Assembly: GCA_964016885.1 (NCBI GenBank)
Contig: OZ024743.1
Coordinates: 176,593,074-176,657,073 of the forward strand
DNA from: Eledone cirrhosa
Lineage: Eukaryota > Mollusca > Cephalopoda > Octopoda > Eledonidae
Direction: 5' to 3'
DNA: 64,000 nucleotides
Positions 1-11,475 of the stretch are shown piece after piece. A program made the translations under genes and the position numbers. The notes beneath the pieces were generated by a model. The model saw nothing but the letters and a program-made list of their open reading frames with translations, did not search any database and was not told the origin of the DNA. The stretch's first letter is position 1. Each line of letters starts with the position of its first letter.

Positions 1-345
1 GGGTAAAAATACAATGGGTAAAAGTAAGATAAACAAAGGATAGAAATAGATTAACCATAGATAAAAAATAGATTAACCATGGATAAGAGAAAGAGAATAG
101 ATAAGGAATAGACAAGAATAGATAAAATAGATAGGAGTAGATAAAAATAGATAAAAAATAGATAAAAAATGGATAAAAAATAGACAAATAATATATATAA
201 AAAATATAAAAAATATATATATAAAAAATACAGATAGTAGAGATAAAGGGTAAAGAATAAAATAAAATAAAATTATATAAAATAAAATACAATGAAATAA
301 AATAAAATAAAGTAAAGTGAGATAAGATATATATTTTGAGAATAT
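1..345. repeat. Degenerate A-rich GATAAA-type simple repeat
   Basis: Imperfect repetition of GATAAAAAATA and AATAGATAAAA-like words, grading into AAAATAAAATAAA near the right end. The plus strand is very A-rich. The open frame on the minus strand here is low-complexity Phe/Ile/Leu/Tyr-rich translation of this repeat and is not a gene. The left edge is cut by the window. Confidence 0.8.
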
Positions 346-1306
346 ATTTCTTGAATATATCAGGGGCACACGAACGCCTTACGTGTTACAGTTAGCCATA
401 TCACAACAATCAAATGCACAAATGAGATTTATAATCAACAGGTGCTATGTCCACACTCGATTGAGTTGACCATTGCAATGCAATGGAGACATCCCAGGTT
501 AGGCAGTCGCAGAAGTTCACACTCTAAAGTCACGGGTGTGCATTCACACAGTTGAGCGGTGGGGCAATCACAAAAGGTTCACACTCAAGGCAGGAATCCA
601 TTGGTCAACAGAGGCATATCCACATCACTAGCGAGGACATATGCAAGGAAGGTAGGTAAATTCACGGGCAGATAACTGAGTGTCACAACATCACAAGGCA
701 GCAAGCAAAATCGTTTACATCAACATGAACATCAAGAGGCAGATAAGCGGACCGAAAACAAGCAAGTGCAGGTGGGCTAGCCGAAAGCAAGCAAATACAG
801 TTGGGTTAGGCGGGTTAATATGCATACTCAACAGCGCATATAAAAAATATAAAAAATAGCTTCAAATGCCAATATCCATGAGATCACAACATTGATGCAT
901 CCCAAGATTATACAACAATATGGTTAGTACGTATATGCATATACACACACCACATGCATATGCAGAGACGGTATACATATATATATATATTTATATATAG
1001 ACATATACAACCACCTACACCCATACACATATAGATGTATATACAGACACACACGCACACACACACAGCGTAGGACACCCGGGTCAAAGCGGATATAATA
1101 CACAGAAATATCACATTAGGCCAACAAAGGTAGAACAGTCGCTCACACTGGTCACAGATAATACATTCAAGATAAATTCTTACGAGGAGATGCAGCAAAA
1201 TTGATCAAAGTAAATTCCTACGAAGATATGCATGTCCACACGTGTAGTCCGATTCGAGTGTAAACAGACCGTTAATAACTACGGAGGGCTATCGGGGCCA
1301 AAACGT
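346..1306. other. Non-coding stretch, no gene recognised
   Basis: No credible coding frame. It contains short imperfect internal repeats: GTTCACACTC near 515 and 578, AAGCAAGTGCAGGTGGGCTAG near 760 echoed near 787, and AAATTCTTACGAGGAG echoed near 1212. A small AT/AC microsatellite lies at about 965-1065. I cannot assign the moderately GC-rich part at 400-800 to a family. Confidence 0.6.
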
Positions 1307-1355
1307 TACATATATATGCATATAATTTTATATATATATGCATATAATTTTCCGT

Positions 1356-1430
<75 letters not shown>
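1307..1430. repeat. (AT)n microsatellite
   Basis: Alternating AT tracts interrupted by GCATATAATTT and GCGTA. Tyr/Ile-repeat reading frames over it are artefacts of the dinucleotide. Confidence 0.95.
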
Positions 1431-1434
<4 letters not shown>

Positions 1435-1635
1435 GAGGAATTCCTACTTTGTCTGATTTACTCGTTTTATTTACAATCCTTTAAAATATATAATGGTATT
1501 ATAATGAAATAGTATGATACAATATTAAATTCTAAGTGTTGATTGAACAAGTACTTTCATGCTTTCGCAATCTTCAGGTTCATAATTTTCAGGTTCATAA
1601 TATGTGGTGACAGTCGAGTTTGCAATTTTCAACTA

Positions 1636-1637
<2 letters not shown>

Positions 1638-1730
<93 letters not shown>

Positions 1731-1821
1731 GCATATATATTTACATATACATATATATGTTTACACACAATGTGTGTGTTTATACACATACCCGCGCGCA
1801 CACATACACACACACACACAT

Positions 1822-1852
<31 letters not shown>
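1638..1852. repeat. Compound (AT)n/(AC)n microsatellite
   Basis: Long AT tracts with single GC interruptions (1638-1760) pass into ACACAC tracts at about 1795-1845. Overlapping frames on both strands encode only Tyr-Ile or Thr-His/Val-Cys dipeptide runs and are rejected as genes. Confidence 0.95.
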
Positions 1853-1854
<2 letters not shown>

Positions 1855-2127
1855 ATGAAATAGTTCATTTAAATATTTATTCCAGAATTTCATGGGCTTA
1901 TTATATGGTTAGATTTAATATTACTGTAATATTTATAACGTTTTTTATAGAACTGTCCTATTCACACTTTTTGACTGTTCTTTTTTCATCTAGATTTTAA
2001 TTTTTATGCCCCCCTCCCCCTCTCAGCTATTCTCTATATTTTCCTCTTACAGTTGTATGATTTATATATTTTTGTTGTTTTCTTGCGCTTTTGAATATGA
2101 ATTTCATTTCCACTCAAAGTGTATGCA

Positions 2128-2132
<5 letters not shown>

Positions 2133-2203
<71 letters not shown>

Positions 2204-2207
2204 TATA
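2133..2207. repeat. (AT)n microsatellite left of the PLE
   Basis: An AT tract about 75 bp long, starting about 130 bp left of the Penelope-like element. The opposite end of that element also meets an AT tract (5792-5826). Confidence 0.95.
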
Positions 2208-2772
2208 TTTCGTTTCTGAATTTGTTTAGCAAGATTCTTTATCTAAAATCGTGTGTTGAAACCGATATTGTTATACTTTGGGAGGGTCATGTTGCCAATA
2301 AGAAACACACGCACCAGTTGCTTTCACTTCAATTTATTATAATAAATTTATAAATTTAGGAATTTATAAATTTCTGGTTGGTTGGTTGGTTCCACAACCA
2401 GATGGTTGTTTATATATTGTCAAAGTTCTTTCGTCACACATTCTGTGACCTCTTCAGTGACTGGGGATTCTTTTCTTTGTTTTTGTGCCTCTCCTACGCC
2501 ATTTTGTTTCTGTGTGTGTGTTGTGTACTCAGTTTGCGCATGCGCCACATCCGGGTGTCTGTGTGTGTTTATATTTGTTTATTTATTTGTTTATTTACAT
2601 GTTACCGGTTGGTTGGTTGTTCTATGTGTGTGTGTGTTTTCATGTTGTCCTTAATTGTAAGTTGTGATGTTGCTGTTCCACTCATATTTTCTATTTAATT
2701 TTGGTTGTAATTCTTTTATGTTTATTGCCTCTGTGATTTGTCTAAACATTGCGTCTTTTCTGTGTGTAGATT

Positions 2773-3047
2773 CTATTTTATTTCTATGTTCTCTAATTTA
2801 CCCTTATGTTCCATTTTAGCATGTTGGTAGAGTACAGATGATTCTTTACTATCTTGAAGGTCTCGCCAGTGTTCATTTATCCGTTCCACTACACTACGAG
2901 CTGTCTCACCTATGTACACTATATTTTTGTCTCTACATTGTCCTTCAGTACATCTTATGCTATACACTACATTTCTAGTTTTACAGTTAATATGGGGGCT
3001 TATTTTACAGGTTATACATTTCTTATCTATACAGGGGGGTCTTTGGC
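2773..3047 (-). pseudogene. PLE GIY-YIG endonuclease fragment (left copy)
   Basis: The frame reads PPCIDKKCITCK, then VVYSIRC and IVYIGETARSVVERINEHW, the GIY-YIG nuclease core that nicks target DNA in PLEs, ending in ENIEIK and a stop. The Cys pairs before it match the CxxC-type linker found in PLEs. It lies in a different frame from the RT upstream because of the internal deletion. It is almost identical to the intact-looking counterpart at about 5002-5273 on the other strand. Confidence 0.85.
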
Positions 3048-4442
3048 ATAATGGGAATGGAGGATTTGATTTTTGTTATTAATGGTATCTAACCAGAGCT
3101 CTGTGTCTAGTACAGGTAATCGATGGTTGGGGTGTTTACTTGGGTAGTCTATAGTAAATCGAATACTCTGGTGGATGGAGTTAGCTATTTGCTGGATGCT
3201 TTCCATTGTGTTTTTCTCTAGTTCCTGACTGTTCTCTAGTGGTGGTGTCTTAACTACGATGTTTATATCGTCAACGTAGCGGGAGTACATTATCAGAGTT
3301 AAGGGGTCTTCTAATTGTTCTTTAAGTTTAAGTTTAAGTCTACTGTCCCACGATACCATGAATAAGTTAGCTATGTCGCCTGCAATGCTAACACCAATGG
3401 CTGCTCCTTCCTCTTGGGCATATGTTTTTCCATTAAATTTGAACATATGTTCCCCAAGGGTTAGTTTTATGCTGGCCCCTACCGCATGTGCAATCATTTT
3501 CTTCAGTTCATCGTGGTTTTCGGGTGTCCGTATGGCTCTGGTCCACCCGTTCCATCTATCTGTGTGGGTTTTCTTGGCCATTGAGGTAATGGTGGGTGGT
3601 CTGCCTCTTGCTGGTCTTATAGGGCACAGGTTGCTAAGGTCATATGTGTCTAGGTAATTATTATTATAGGTAAGTTTAAGTAGGAGTCCCAGCTCACTGG
3701 TATCAATCCCACGGAACTCAACATTGCTCTCACTGATCATTTCTACGAATTTCTCCACAGCAAAATCCACGTCAATAGATGGATACAGGGACACAACATC
3801 CATACTACCTATTATGCAGTTTGTTAGGTCCCTAGATCGGTTACTCTCGCCGATTCTGCTGAGGAGGTCCTCTGTGCTGTCACATACATCTGGGGACATT
3901 TCAATGATGGGGCGTATGATCAGGGAGAGGAAGTAGGACAGTCTGTAGTTGCTAGCAATGTTAGCCCCACGGACTGGCCGTGTTGGTGGTCCCGTGACAG
4001 GGTCACTGCCCGCTTTATGGTCTTTTCGAAGCCCATACAACGCCGGCACGTCATTGTTCCATGCCTGGAAGTTGTTGGCAGTCCTTTTGTTGGGCTGCAT
4101 TATATTCGTCCACATCACCATATGAGCATTGAGGGCTGTTTCTCTATCCTCATGCTCCTGTGGTCTTACCTCTCTTGTGTTAGTGATGTGGGGTTGCATT
4201 GCCTGGATGTAGTTTGGCAGGCTGTCAACCGACATTCTGCCAGACTTGTCTGTTGGAAAGCATGCTATCTCTCCATTACGCGTGCGCTGCATGAGCTTAT
4301 GCAAGCCATTTGCAGATTTTTCTCCCAGTTGCTGGGCCTCCATTCTATTATGCTTCTTGCTATACTGTTCTATAATATTTCTAAGTTCGGATTTAGCTAT
4401 ACTAAATTGTGCTTCTGTTTGTTCATCGACCTGCGACGGCAA
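3027..4442 (-). pseudogene. PLE reverse transcriptase (left copy, truncated both ends)
   Basis: An open frame of 471 codons for a Penelope-type reverse transcriptase, which copies element RNA into DNA in the nucleus. Visible motifs: TDKSGRMS in the N-terminal region (about residues 43-50), DVVSLYPSI (about 215-223, first catalytic Asp region), EEGAAIGVSIAGDIANLFM, and the active-site YVDD box (about 389-392). The frame begins at a TTG next to the head-to-head junction, so the true N-terminus is missing. At its 3' end the frame runs into DPPV and a stop, because a 502-bp deletion relative to the right copy joins RT out of frame to the endonuclease part. It is therefore not functional as it stands. 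The RT motifs themselves look intact, suggesting a fairly young copy. Confidence 0.88.
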
Positions 4443-5273
4443 GAGCTCTGGTTAGATACCATTAATAACAAAAAACAAATCCTCCATTCCCATTATGCCA
4501 AACCCATGACTTCCAAACATCTGATCCACCGAAACTCGGCTGTTTCGGACCATACCAAAATCAACATACTGATTGCGGATTTGGTACGGGTGATGAGAAA
4601 CGTGTCCCGCATGTGCAACCCCGAAGAACTAGAGAGACACATACAGCACTTCATCCACCGTATGCAGTTCTCTGGTTACAATCAGAGAGATAGAATCAGA
4701 GTGTATAGAGGAGCCAGAACCAAATGGGAAAAAATGGTAAGTAATGACACAAATGGGACCTGCCCCTTGTATAGGAGCAAATTTTGGAATAGAATAGAAA
4801 GAACTAGGAATAAGGCTAATAGAATAAACTCATGGTATGATAGCAATTAATACCAGAGTGTAATGTTCATCGATACAACCCCTAGAGGTGAATTAGCTTA
4901 CAAATTTAGAAGGGCCCTAAATAAACATAAACTCAATATTAAGATAGTAGAAAGACCAGGTACCTCCGTAAAAACACTTAATAGCAAGACATACCCTTTC
5001 CAAAGACCCCCCTGTATAGATAAGAAATGTATAACCTGTAAAATAAGCCCCCATATTAACTGTAAAACTAGAAATGTAGTGTATAGCATAAGATGTACTG
5101 AAGGACAATGTAGAGACAAAAATATAGTGTACATAGGTGAGACAGCTCGTAGTGTAGTGGAACGGATAAATGAACACTGGCGAGACCTTCAAGATAGTAA
5201 AGAATCATCTGTACTCTACCAACATGCTAAAATGGAACATAAGGGTAAATTAGAGAACATAGAAATAAAATAG
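4443..5273 (+). pseudogene. PLE RT C-terminus plus GIY-YIG endonuclease (right copy)
   Basis: One reading frame runs from ELWLDTINNKKQILHSHYAK (the RT C-terminus, also seen in the left copy) through a basic linker. The linker holds ELERHIQHFIHRMQFSGY and RGARTKWEKM. The frame then enters the Cys-rich segment and the GIY-YIG domain (VVYSIRC, VYIGETARSVVERINEHW). A single in-frame TAA at 4848-4850 breaks it; 12 bases later the frame resumes at an ATG (4863) and stays open to the stop at 5271-5273. The simplest reading is one nonsense change in an otherwise intact frame. The RT catalytic core is absent from this copy, so it is a 5'-truncated fragment. Confidence 0.85.
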
Positions 5274-5788
5274 AATCTACACACAGAAAAGACGCAATGT
5301 TTAGACAAATCACAGAGGCAATAAACATAAAAGAATTACAACCAAAATTAAATAGAAAATATGAGTGGAACAGCAACATCACAACTTACAATTAAGGACA
5401 AAATGAAAACACACACACACATAGAACAAACAACCAACCGGTAACATGTAAATAAACAAATAAATAAACAAATATAAACACACACAGACACCCGGATGTG
5501 GCGCATGCGCAGACTGAGCACACAACACACACACAGAAACAAAATGGCGTAGGACAGAACAAAGGAGAGGCACAAAAACAAAGAAAAGAATCCCCAGTCA
5601 CTGAAGAGGTCACAGAATGTGTGACGAAATAACTTTGACAATATATATAAACAACTATCTGGTTGTGGAACCAACCAACCAAACCAGAAAATTATAAATT
5701 CCTAAATTTATAAATTTATTATAATAAATTGAAGTGAAAGCAACTGGTGCGTGTGTTTCTTATTGGCAACATGACCCTCCCAAAGTAT

Positions 5789-5791
<3 letters not shown>

Positions 5792-5826
<35 letters not shown>
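5792..5826. repeat. (AT)n microsatellite abutting the PLE 3' end
   Basis: A pure AT tract that starts directly at the right end of the PLE (after AAAGTATAACA). Confidence 0.9.
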
Positions 5827-5829
<3 letters not shown>

Positions 5830-5879
5830 AATGTATATCATGGCTGCAAACTCGTGTTCCAATACTACCATCGCCTGAT

Positions 5880-6368
5880 AAAATGGTAAAAGAATGCGAA
5901 GCATGAATGTGGCTCATTAAACCAGCCAAAGTCTTGCACCCTCTAGCACATATATGGCAACTGCAGGCTGCTCCGGGACTTTCCATTGCTTTGTTCTGGC
6001 TGTGTTCTCATGTGTCTTTTCAGCCCTCCCATGCTAGCACGCTCCTTGCCACATTCCTTACACCGTTTCAGATCATAATCTACATGAGGTCTACTGATAT
6101 GACTTTGTTCGTGTCTAGTCTAGTCAAACCAGCTTTATTCAGGCAGATTCAACCACACCTCTGGCAAACCAGATGATGTTCAACACCAGGTAGTTCAGAA
6201 TAGTTTCTTTTCCTTACCCTCCTTTTCAGTGTAAGGTGTTCTCTCCGACCAGTTTCAAAGTGTTCACTGCCTGACTTCACACGCTCATCAGCCATTTTCC
6301 CCAATTCGTCAAATGAAATTCCAGCACAAGCCAAGGTGTCCGTGACACGGTCCCCGTACCGCATTTTT

Positions 6369-6372
<4 letters not shown>
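5880..6372 (-). pseudogene. Decayed C-terminal zinc-finger tail of a non-LTR retroelement
   Basis: Minus-strand reading from 6372 gives MRYGDRVTDTLACAGISF, then LGKMADERVKSG and SEHFETGRREH. This pattern resembles the segment after the RT domain in jockey-like octopus elements. Three C2H2-like fingers follow in shifting frames: LVCQRCG then a stop then ICLNKAGLTR; RCKECGKERASMGGLKRHMR; and CHICARGCKTLAGLMSHIHA with a further His. A stop and frameshifts separate them, so this is a pseudogene. The RT domain is not present upstream, where an (AT)n tract begins at about 6369. The family assignment is by pattern only. Confidence 0.5.
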
Positions 6373-6408
<36 letters not shown>

Positions 6409-6442
6409 TGGGGTTAATCGAAAAGTGATGTGTGGACCACAT

Positions 6443-6629
6443 AATTGTTTCTACTTTAGGCACAAAGCCAGCAATTAACCAGTGCATTACTGGTACTTTA
6501 TTTTATCGACCCCGTAAGGATGAAAGGCAAAGTCAACCTCGGCGGGATTTGAACTCAGATCGTAAAGGGACGTAACTATGCTGGAAAGCATGGCGTCCGA
6601 CCCTCTACCGATACTGCCAATCCACCGCC
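6443..6629 (-). mobile_element. tRNA-derived octopus SINE, near full length
   Basis: Minus-strand copy. The head has an A-box-like region (TTGGCAGTATCGGTAGAGGG) and a B box (GAGTTCAAATCCCGCC). The body is CTTTGCCTTTCATCCTTACG, then GGGTCGATAAAATAAAGTACC. The tail ends AAAGTAGAAACAATT. This pol III-type structure identifies the family; it makes no protein. The same family recurs on both strands across the window. Confidence 0.9.
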
Positions 6630-6636
6630 TAGTATT

Positions 6637-6745
6637 TTGGGGTCAATAAAATAAAGTACCAGTAATGCACTGGGATAATTGCTGGCCTGGTGCCAAAAGT
6701 AGAAACAATTATTATTGATGTTCGATATAACCCATACATAGTATT
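6637..6745 (+). mobile_element. SINE 3' half, opposite strand to its neighbour
   Basis: Starts at TGGGGTCAATAAAATAAAG, runs through TAATGCACTGGG and TGGTGCCAAAAGTAGAAAC, and ends with the extended tail ATTGATGTTCGATATAACCC. The head is missing. It lies immediately beside a minus-strand copy, so the two form a partial inverted pair. Confidence 0.8.
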
Positions 6746-6935
6746 TTAAATCCACATAATGGTCTTTCAGTTGCGAAGCAGATAAGGAGAAGCGCTCAAC
6801 GACCTGTATAAATGGCGCAAGTCGGAACATTATATATTAATAAAAGATCAGAGGCCATATTAAGGTGATTCAGGTTTATTTAAAACTCCTTTATATATAT
6901 TTCAGTGAGTACTAGCATTTATGATACCCTGAGCT

Positions 6936-7012
<77 letters not shown>
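6936..7012. repeat. (AT)n microsatellite
   Basis: About 77 bp of pure AT. Confidence 0.95.
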
Positions 7013-7014
<2 letters not shown>

Positions 7015-7429
7015 GAGGCTCCAACCGTGAAGGTTGTATTTTTTCAGGGTATGTCAATATTTATTTATAAAACTAATCTATATTATATTTTATCTGATGA
7101 AAGCGCACCATAATCTGCTTTGGTGGCCCTTGAAATATGTATAATGAAATAAATATGGTTTTATAAACATAGTTTCCGTTTGTTTATATATATATATATA
7201 TATATTTATATATAAACATATATATATTTGTTTGTGTATGCGTGTGTGTGTGTGTTGGCAAAGTCTTATATATATATAATTATAGTTATATATTATAGTT
7301 ATATATATATAATTCGCAGTATATGTTCGCAGTATACGTTCACAGTATCCGGTTCTCTGAGCCCTAACCCCCAATCATGCCGACTTTGTCGACTTTAAAT
7401 TTCATTCCTATGGGGTCTAGAATGGTTTC
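7013..7429. other. Non-coding, no gene recognised
   Basis: AT/TG microsatellite patches at 7183-7250 and 7267-7310. CAGTATATGTTCGCAGTATACGTTCACAGTAT forms a short threefold repeat near 7317-7349. Nothing else recognised. Confidence 0.5.
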
Positions 7430-7644
7430 TAGTATTTTAAATAATTGTTTCTACTTTAGGCACAAGGCCAGCAATTACCCAGTACATTACTGGTACTTTA
7501 TTTTATCGAACCCGTAAGGATGAAAGGCAAAGTCAACCTCGGCGGGATTTGAACTCAGATCGTAAAGGGACGTAACTATGCTGGAAAGCATGGCGTCCGA
7601 CCCTCTACTGATACTGCCAATCCACCGCCTAGTATTTTAAATAA
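7430..7644 (-). mobile_element. SINE with clear target-site duplication
   Basis: A full-length minus-strand copy (7445-7629) flanked by a perfect 15-bp direct repeat, TAGTATTTTAAATAA, at 7430-7444 and 7630-7644. The duplication shows insertion by LINE-type target-primed reverse transcription. The sequence is very close to the copy at 6443-6629, which also has AGTATTTT after its head, so the two loci may share history. Confidence 0.92.
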
Positions 7645-7645
7645 T

Positions 7646-8085
7646 GATTTCTAGTATTATGCGGTCTATAATAAAATGTAACAGATATAAAAAGAGTACG
7701 GTTGATTCACGCTCTGTATTTATTCCTTATATCAGTTCTCACAATGTCTTTATACAGCTCTGGAAAATCTAGAGAGGACATTGTCCTCAACGGGATTACT
7801 GAGGCCCAAAACGTCATTATTGTGCCATTATAATTTCTTTTAAGAGCTTAAAGAAAAATATATAATGCTCTCATCTATTCATTAATCCATCCCTTCTACT
7901 GTTGGACATTATATATATATGCCTAATTGTCAACAGAAGGGCACCCATGAGTCAGGACCTGAACGCGGCTCAGTCCCCTTAAGAGCCGAAACGCACACGC
8001 ACACATATACATATATATATATATAGTTTTAATATAGATGAGATTCTACAGGACTAGAACTGTTTCATTCTTTAGAAATCATCAG

Positions 8086-8123
<38 letters not shown>

Positions 8124-8549
8124 TGACAAAGGAACGCTGTACTAGTTTCAAGCTTATTAGCTATCGTCAGCAACGTATACCTTCCTGCCAAATGGTTGAA
8201 CGTCTGAAAGTATATACTTTCCTTATGCATATTAACGGCTGAGCAGCCTAATTTGCATATCGAGTGAGTTAATCGGCCGGGGTACCGAAAACGATAAACG
8301 GAAAAAATGAAACGAAATTTCATTTCTCGCTCTTAGTACGGCTGTTACTTAAATATAAGTATGTATACGTACATACATATATGTATACAGACGTACAGTA
8401 GTATCTATATATATATACATACATGCACACATATATATATATATATGTACGTATGGATTCACCGAACATATATATATATAATTAGTATTATATATATTTA
8501 TATATATATAATCGTGCTTCAAATCGAGTTGTTTCTTTAGAAACGAATT
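7646..8549. other. Non-coding with microsatellites; one shared repeat fragment
   Basis: No gene seen. The segment at 8041-8087 (CTACAGGACTAGAACTGTTT, then TTCTTTAGAAATCATCAGG) recurs at about 60770-60810, so it is an unnamed interspersed repeat. (AT)n lies at 8088-8122. AT/AC-rich patches lie at 8360-8510. Confidence 0.5.
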
Positions 8550-8755
8550 TGGCAGTATCGGTAGAGGGTCGGGCGCCATGCTTTGAAGCATAGAGTTACC
8601 TCCCTTTATGATCTGAGTTCAAATCCCTCGGAGGTTAACTTTGCCTTTCATCCTTATGGGGTCAATAAAATAAAGTACCAGTAATGCACTGGGATAATTG
8701 GTGGCCTGGTGCCAAAAGTAGAAACAATTATTATTGATGTTCGATATAACCCATA
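8550..8755 (+). mobile_element. SINE, full length with extended tail
   Basis: Head TTGGCAGTATCGGTAGAGGG, B box GAGTTCAAATCCC, body and GTCAATAAAATAAAGTACC, then the extended tail ATTGATGTTCGATATAACCC, followed directly by TA/TG microsatellite. The same tail occurs at about 6715-6733 and alone at about 9208-9230. Confidence 0.9.
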
Positions 8756-8811
8756 CATACATATGTATATGTATATATGTGTGTGTATGTATATATGTGT
8801 GTGTATGTATA

Positions 8812-8852
<41 letters not shown>

Positions 8853-8873
8853 ATGTATATATATATATATAAA

Positions 8874-8924
<51 letters not shown>

Positions 8925-8932
8925 ATTTGTGC
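8756..8932. repeat. Compound TATG/AT/TG microsatellite
   Basis: Alternating ATGTATAT, GTGTGTAT and (AT)n blocks. Frames over it on both strands are dipeptide artefacts. Confidence 0.9.
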
Positions 8933-9264
8933 ATACTTACATTTATCTATCACTGTGCTAGGGCGAGAAATAAAATTCTAATTTTATTTTTGATATTCGC
9001 CAAGGCCAACCGTAACATGCTTATGAGGCTAATCAGCCGATGTATACTTAAGAAAATGCTATATATCTTCAACATTTCAACAGACTGGCAAAGATATACA
9101 GTCCTGGTGAGGGGTAATGACCCAGAAACATGTTGGTTGTTCCTTAGAGCCAGTTTTGAACAAACAGGTGACGATCGGGCTCGTTTGTTTACAAACAAAT
9201 CGAAAATTATTATTGATGTTCGATATAACTCATACGTACATATGTATATGTATGTATATGTGTG

Positions 9265-9266
<2 letters not shown>
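8933..9266. other. Unclassified interspersed repeat sequence
   Basis: Contains GGTAATGACCCAGAAACATG and TGTTGGTTGTTCCTTAGAGC, then a stand-alone SINE extended tail (ATTATTGATGTTCGATATAA, about 9208-9227). It looks like the end of a repeat that also carries that tail. No coding potential. Confidence 0.4.

Positions 9267-9321
<55 letters not shown>
9267..9321. repeat. (AT)n microsatellite
   Basis: AT tract directly joined to the hairpin element that follows. Confidence 0.95.
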
Positions 9322-9324
<3 letters not shown>

Positions 9325-9518
9325 AGAAAGTATGACCTCGACGGCAGAGCTCAAGCCGTTTCGACTCTGGACTAAAGTAGTCCAGAAATAGCCGTCGAAA
9401 CGGCCTGTGCTCTGCCGTCAGGGTCATACTTTTTCCTATTACCCACTCTACTGCCCTAAGTATTGAGTACTCTGGTGCGTTATGGTCCATCTGGTTCCTT
9501 ACCACAAATCCTTCGTTA
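9322..9518. mobile_element. Hairpin element of the CCGTTTCGAC family
   Basis: Palindromic arms at 9331-9365 and 9394-9428 (about 35 bp, few mismatches; shared words GACGGCAGAGC and GGCCGTTTCGAC). They are followed by the family segment TATTACCCACTCTACTGCCC and GGTTCCTTACCACAAATCC, ending CTTCGTTA against the next (AT)n tract. Related copies: 15405-16506, 17836-18002 and 26998-27082. A short frame shared with the 15.4-kb copy (VVRNQ, DHNAP, EWVIG) reflects shared DNA and is not evidence of a gene. Confidence 0.7.
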
Positions 9519-9519
9519 T

Positions 9520-11014
<1,495 letters not shown>

Positions 11015-11475
11015 TTTATTATTACTCCAAGTGTTTACAACATAGGAATTACAGCGTACTCGCAGCATCACTATGGAAATGCCTTGTTGAGTCAAACTGA
11101 GCCAAGCGTTGATATCATCCACTACCCGGAGTACCATAACTGGACTACACCTAAGTGGACTGCATATAACAGTTATTTGTTACCCCGTATATATATATAT
11201 ACGGGGTCGGAAGAAATACCTTAAATATTTATTTCGTCCTCTTGCATTCTTCGTTTAAATCCTGCTGAGGCCTACCTATTTTAACACCACCCCCTGAATC
11301 TTATGTGCATGTAACGCCGTCAGGACCCCGTTTGAGAATACATTCCTCACAATCATTCCCACCAGCCCCGGAAGCTCTAAAAAATGTCAGGGCGCTGTAC
11401 TTCCTCTTGAAAAGGGATAAAAACCTGGTAGTGGGGTACAAACAAACGTCTTGCGATGTTTAGACCTCTCCCTAC
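11015..11475. other. Non-coding, no gene recognised
   Basis: Contains the small palindrome CCCCGTATATATATATACGG near 11185-11205. The rest is unremarkable and runs into the minisatellite. Confidence 0.5.

Larger units (their letters stand above)
2265..5796. mobile_element. Penelope-like retroelement, two fragments head to head
   Basis: Two fragments of one PLE point away from each other. The left fragment (2265-4442) is read on the minus strand and carries the RT and endonuclease end. The right fragment (4443-about 5796) is read on the plus strand and carries the RT C-terminus, linker, endonuclease and 3' non-coding region. The outer arms (2265-3047 and about 5000-5796) are near-identical inverted copies. 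Differences I can see include a 12-bp indel near 2493/5552 and a few substitutions. The junction lies at GAGCTC (4443-4448), the same palindrome found inside the left RT gene at 3096-3101. PLE copies that are 5'-truncated, tandem or inverted are known for the class. The fold-back origin is inferred. Confidence 0.85.

Noticed and set aside
2378..2698. Hydrophobic open frames in the PLE arms (and mirror frames at 5348-5682)
   Set aside because: They lie in the 3' non-coding part of the element, opposite in strand to its genes, and have no domain.
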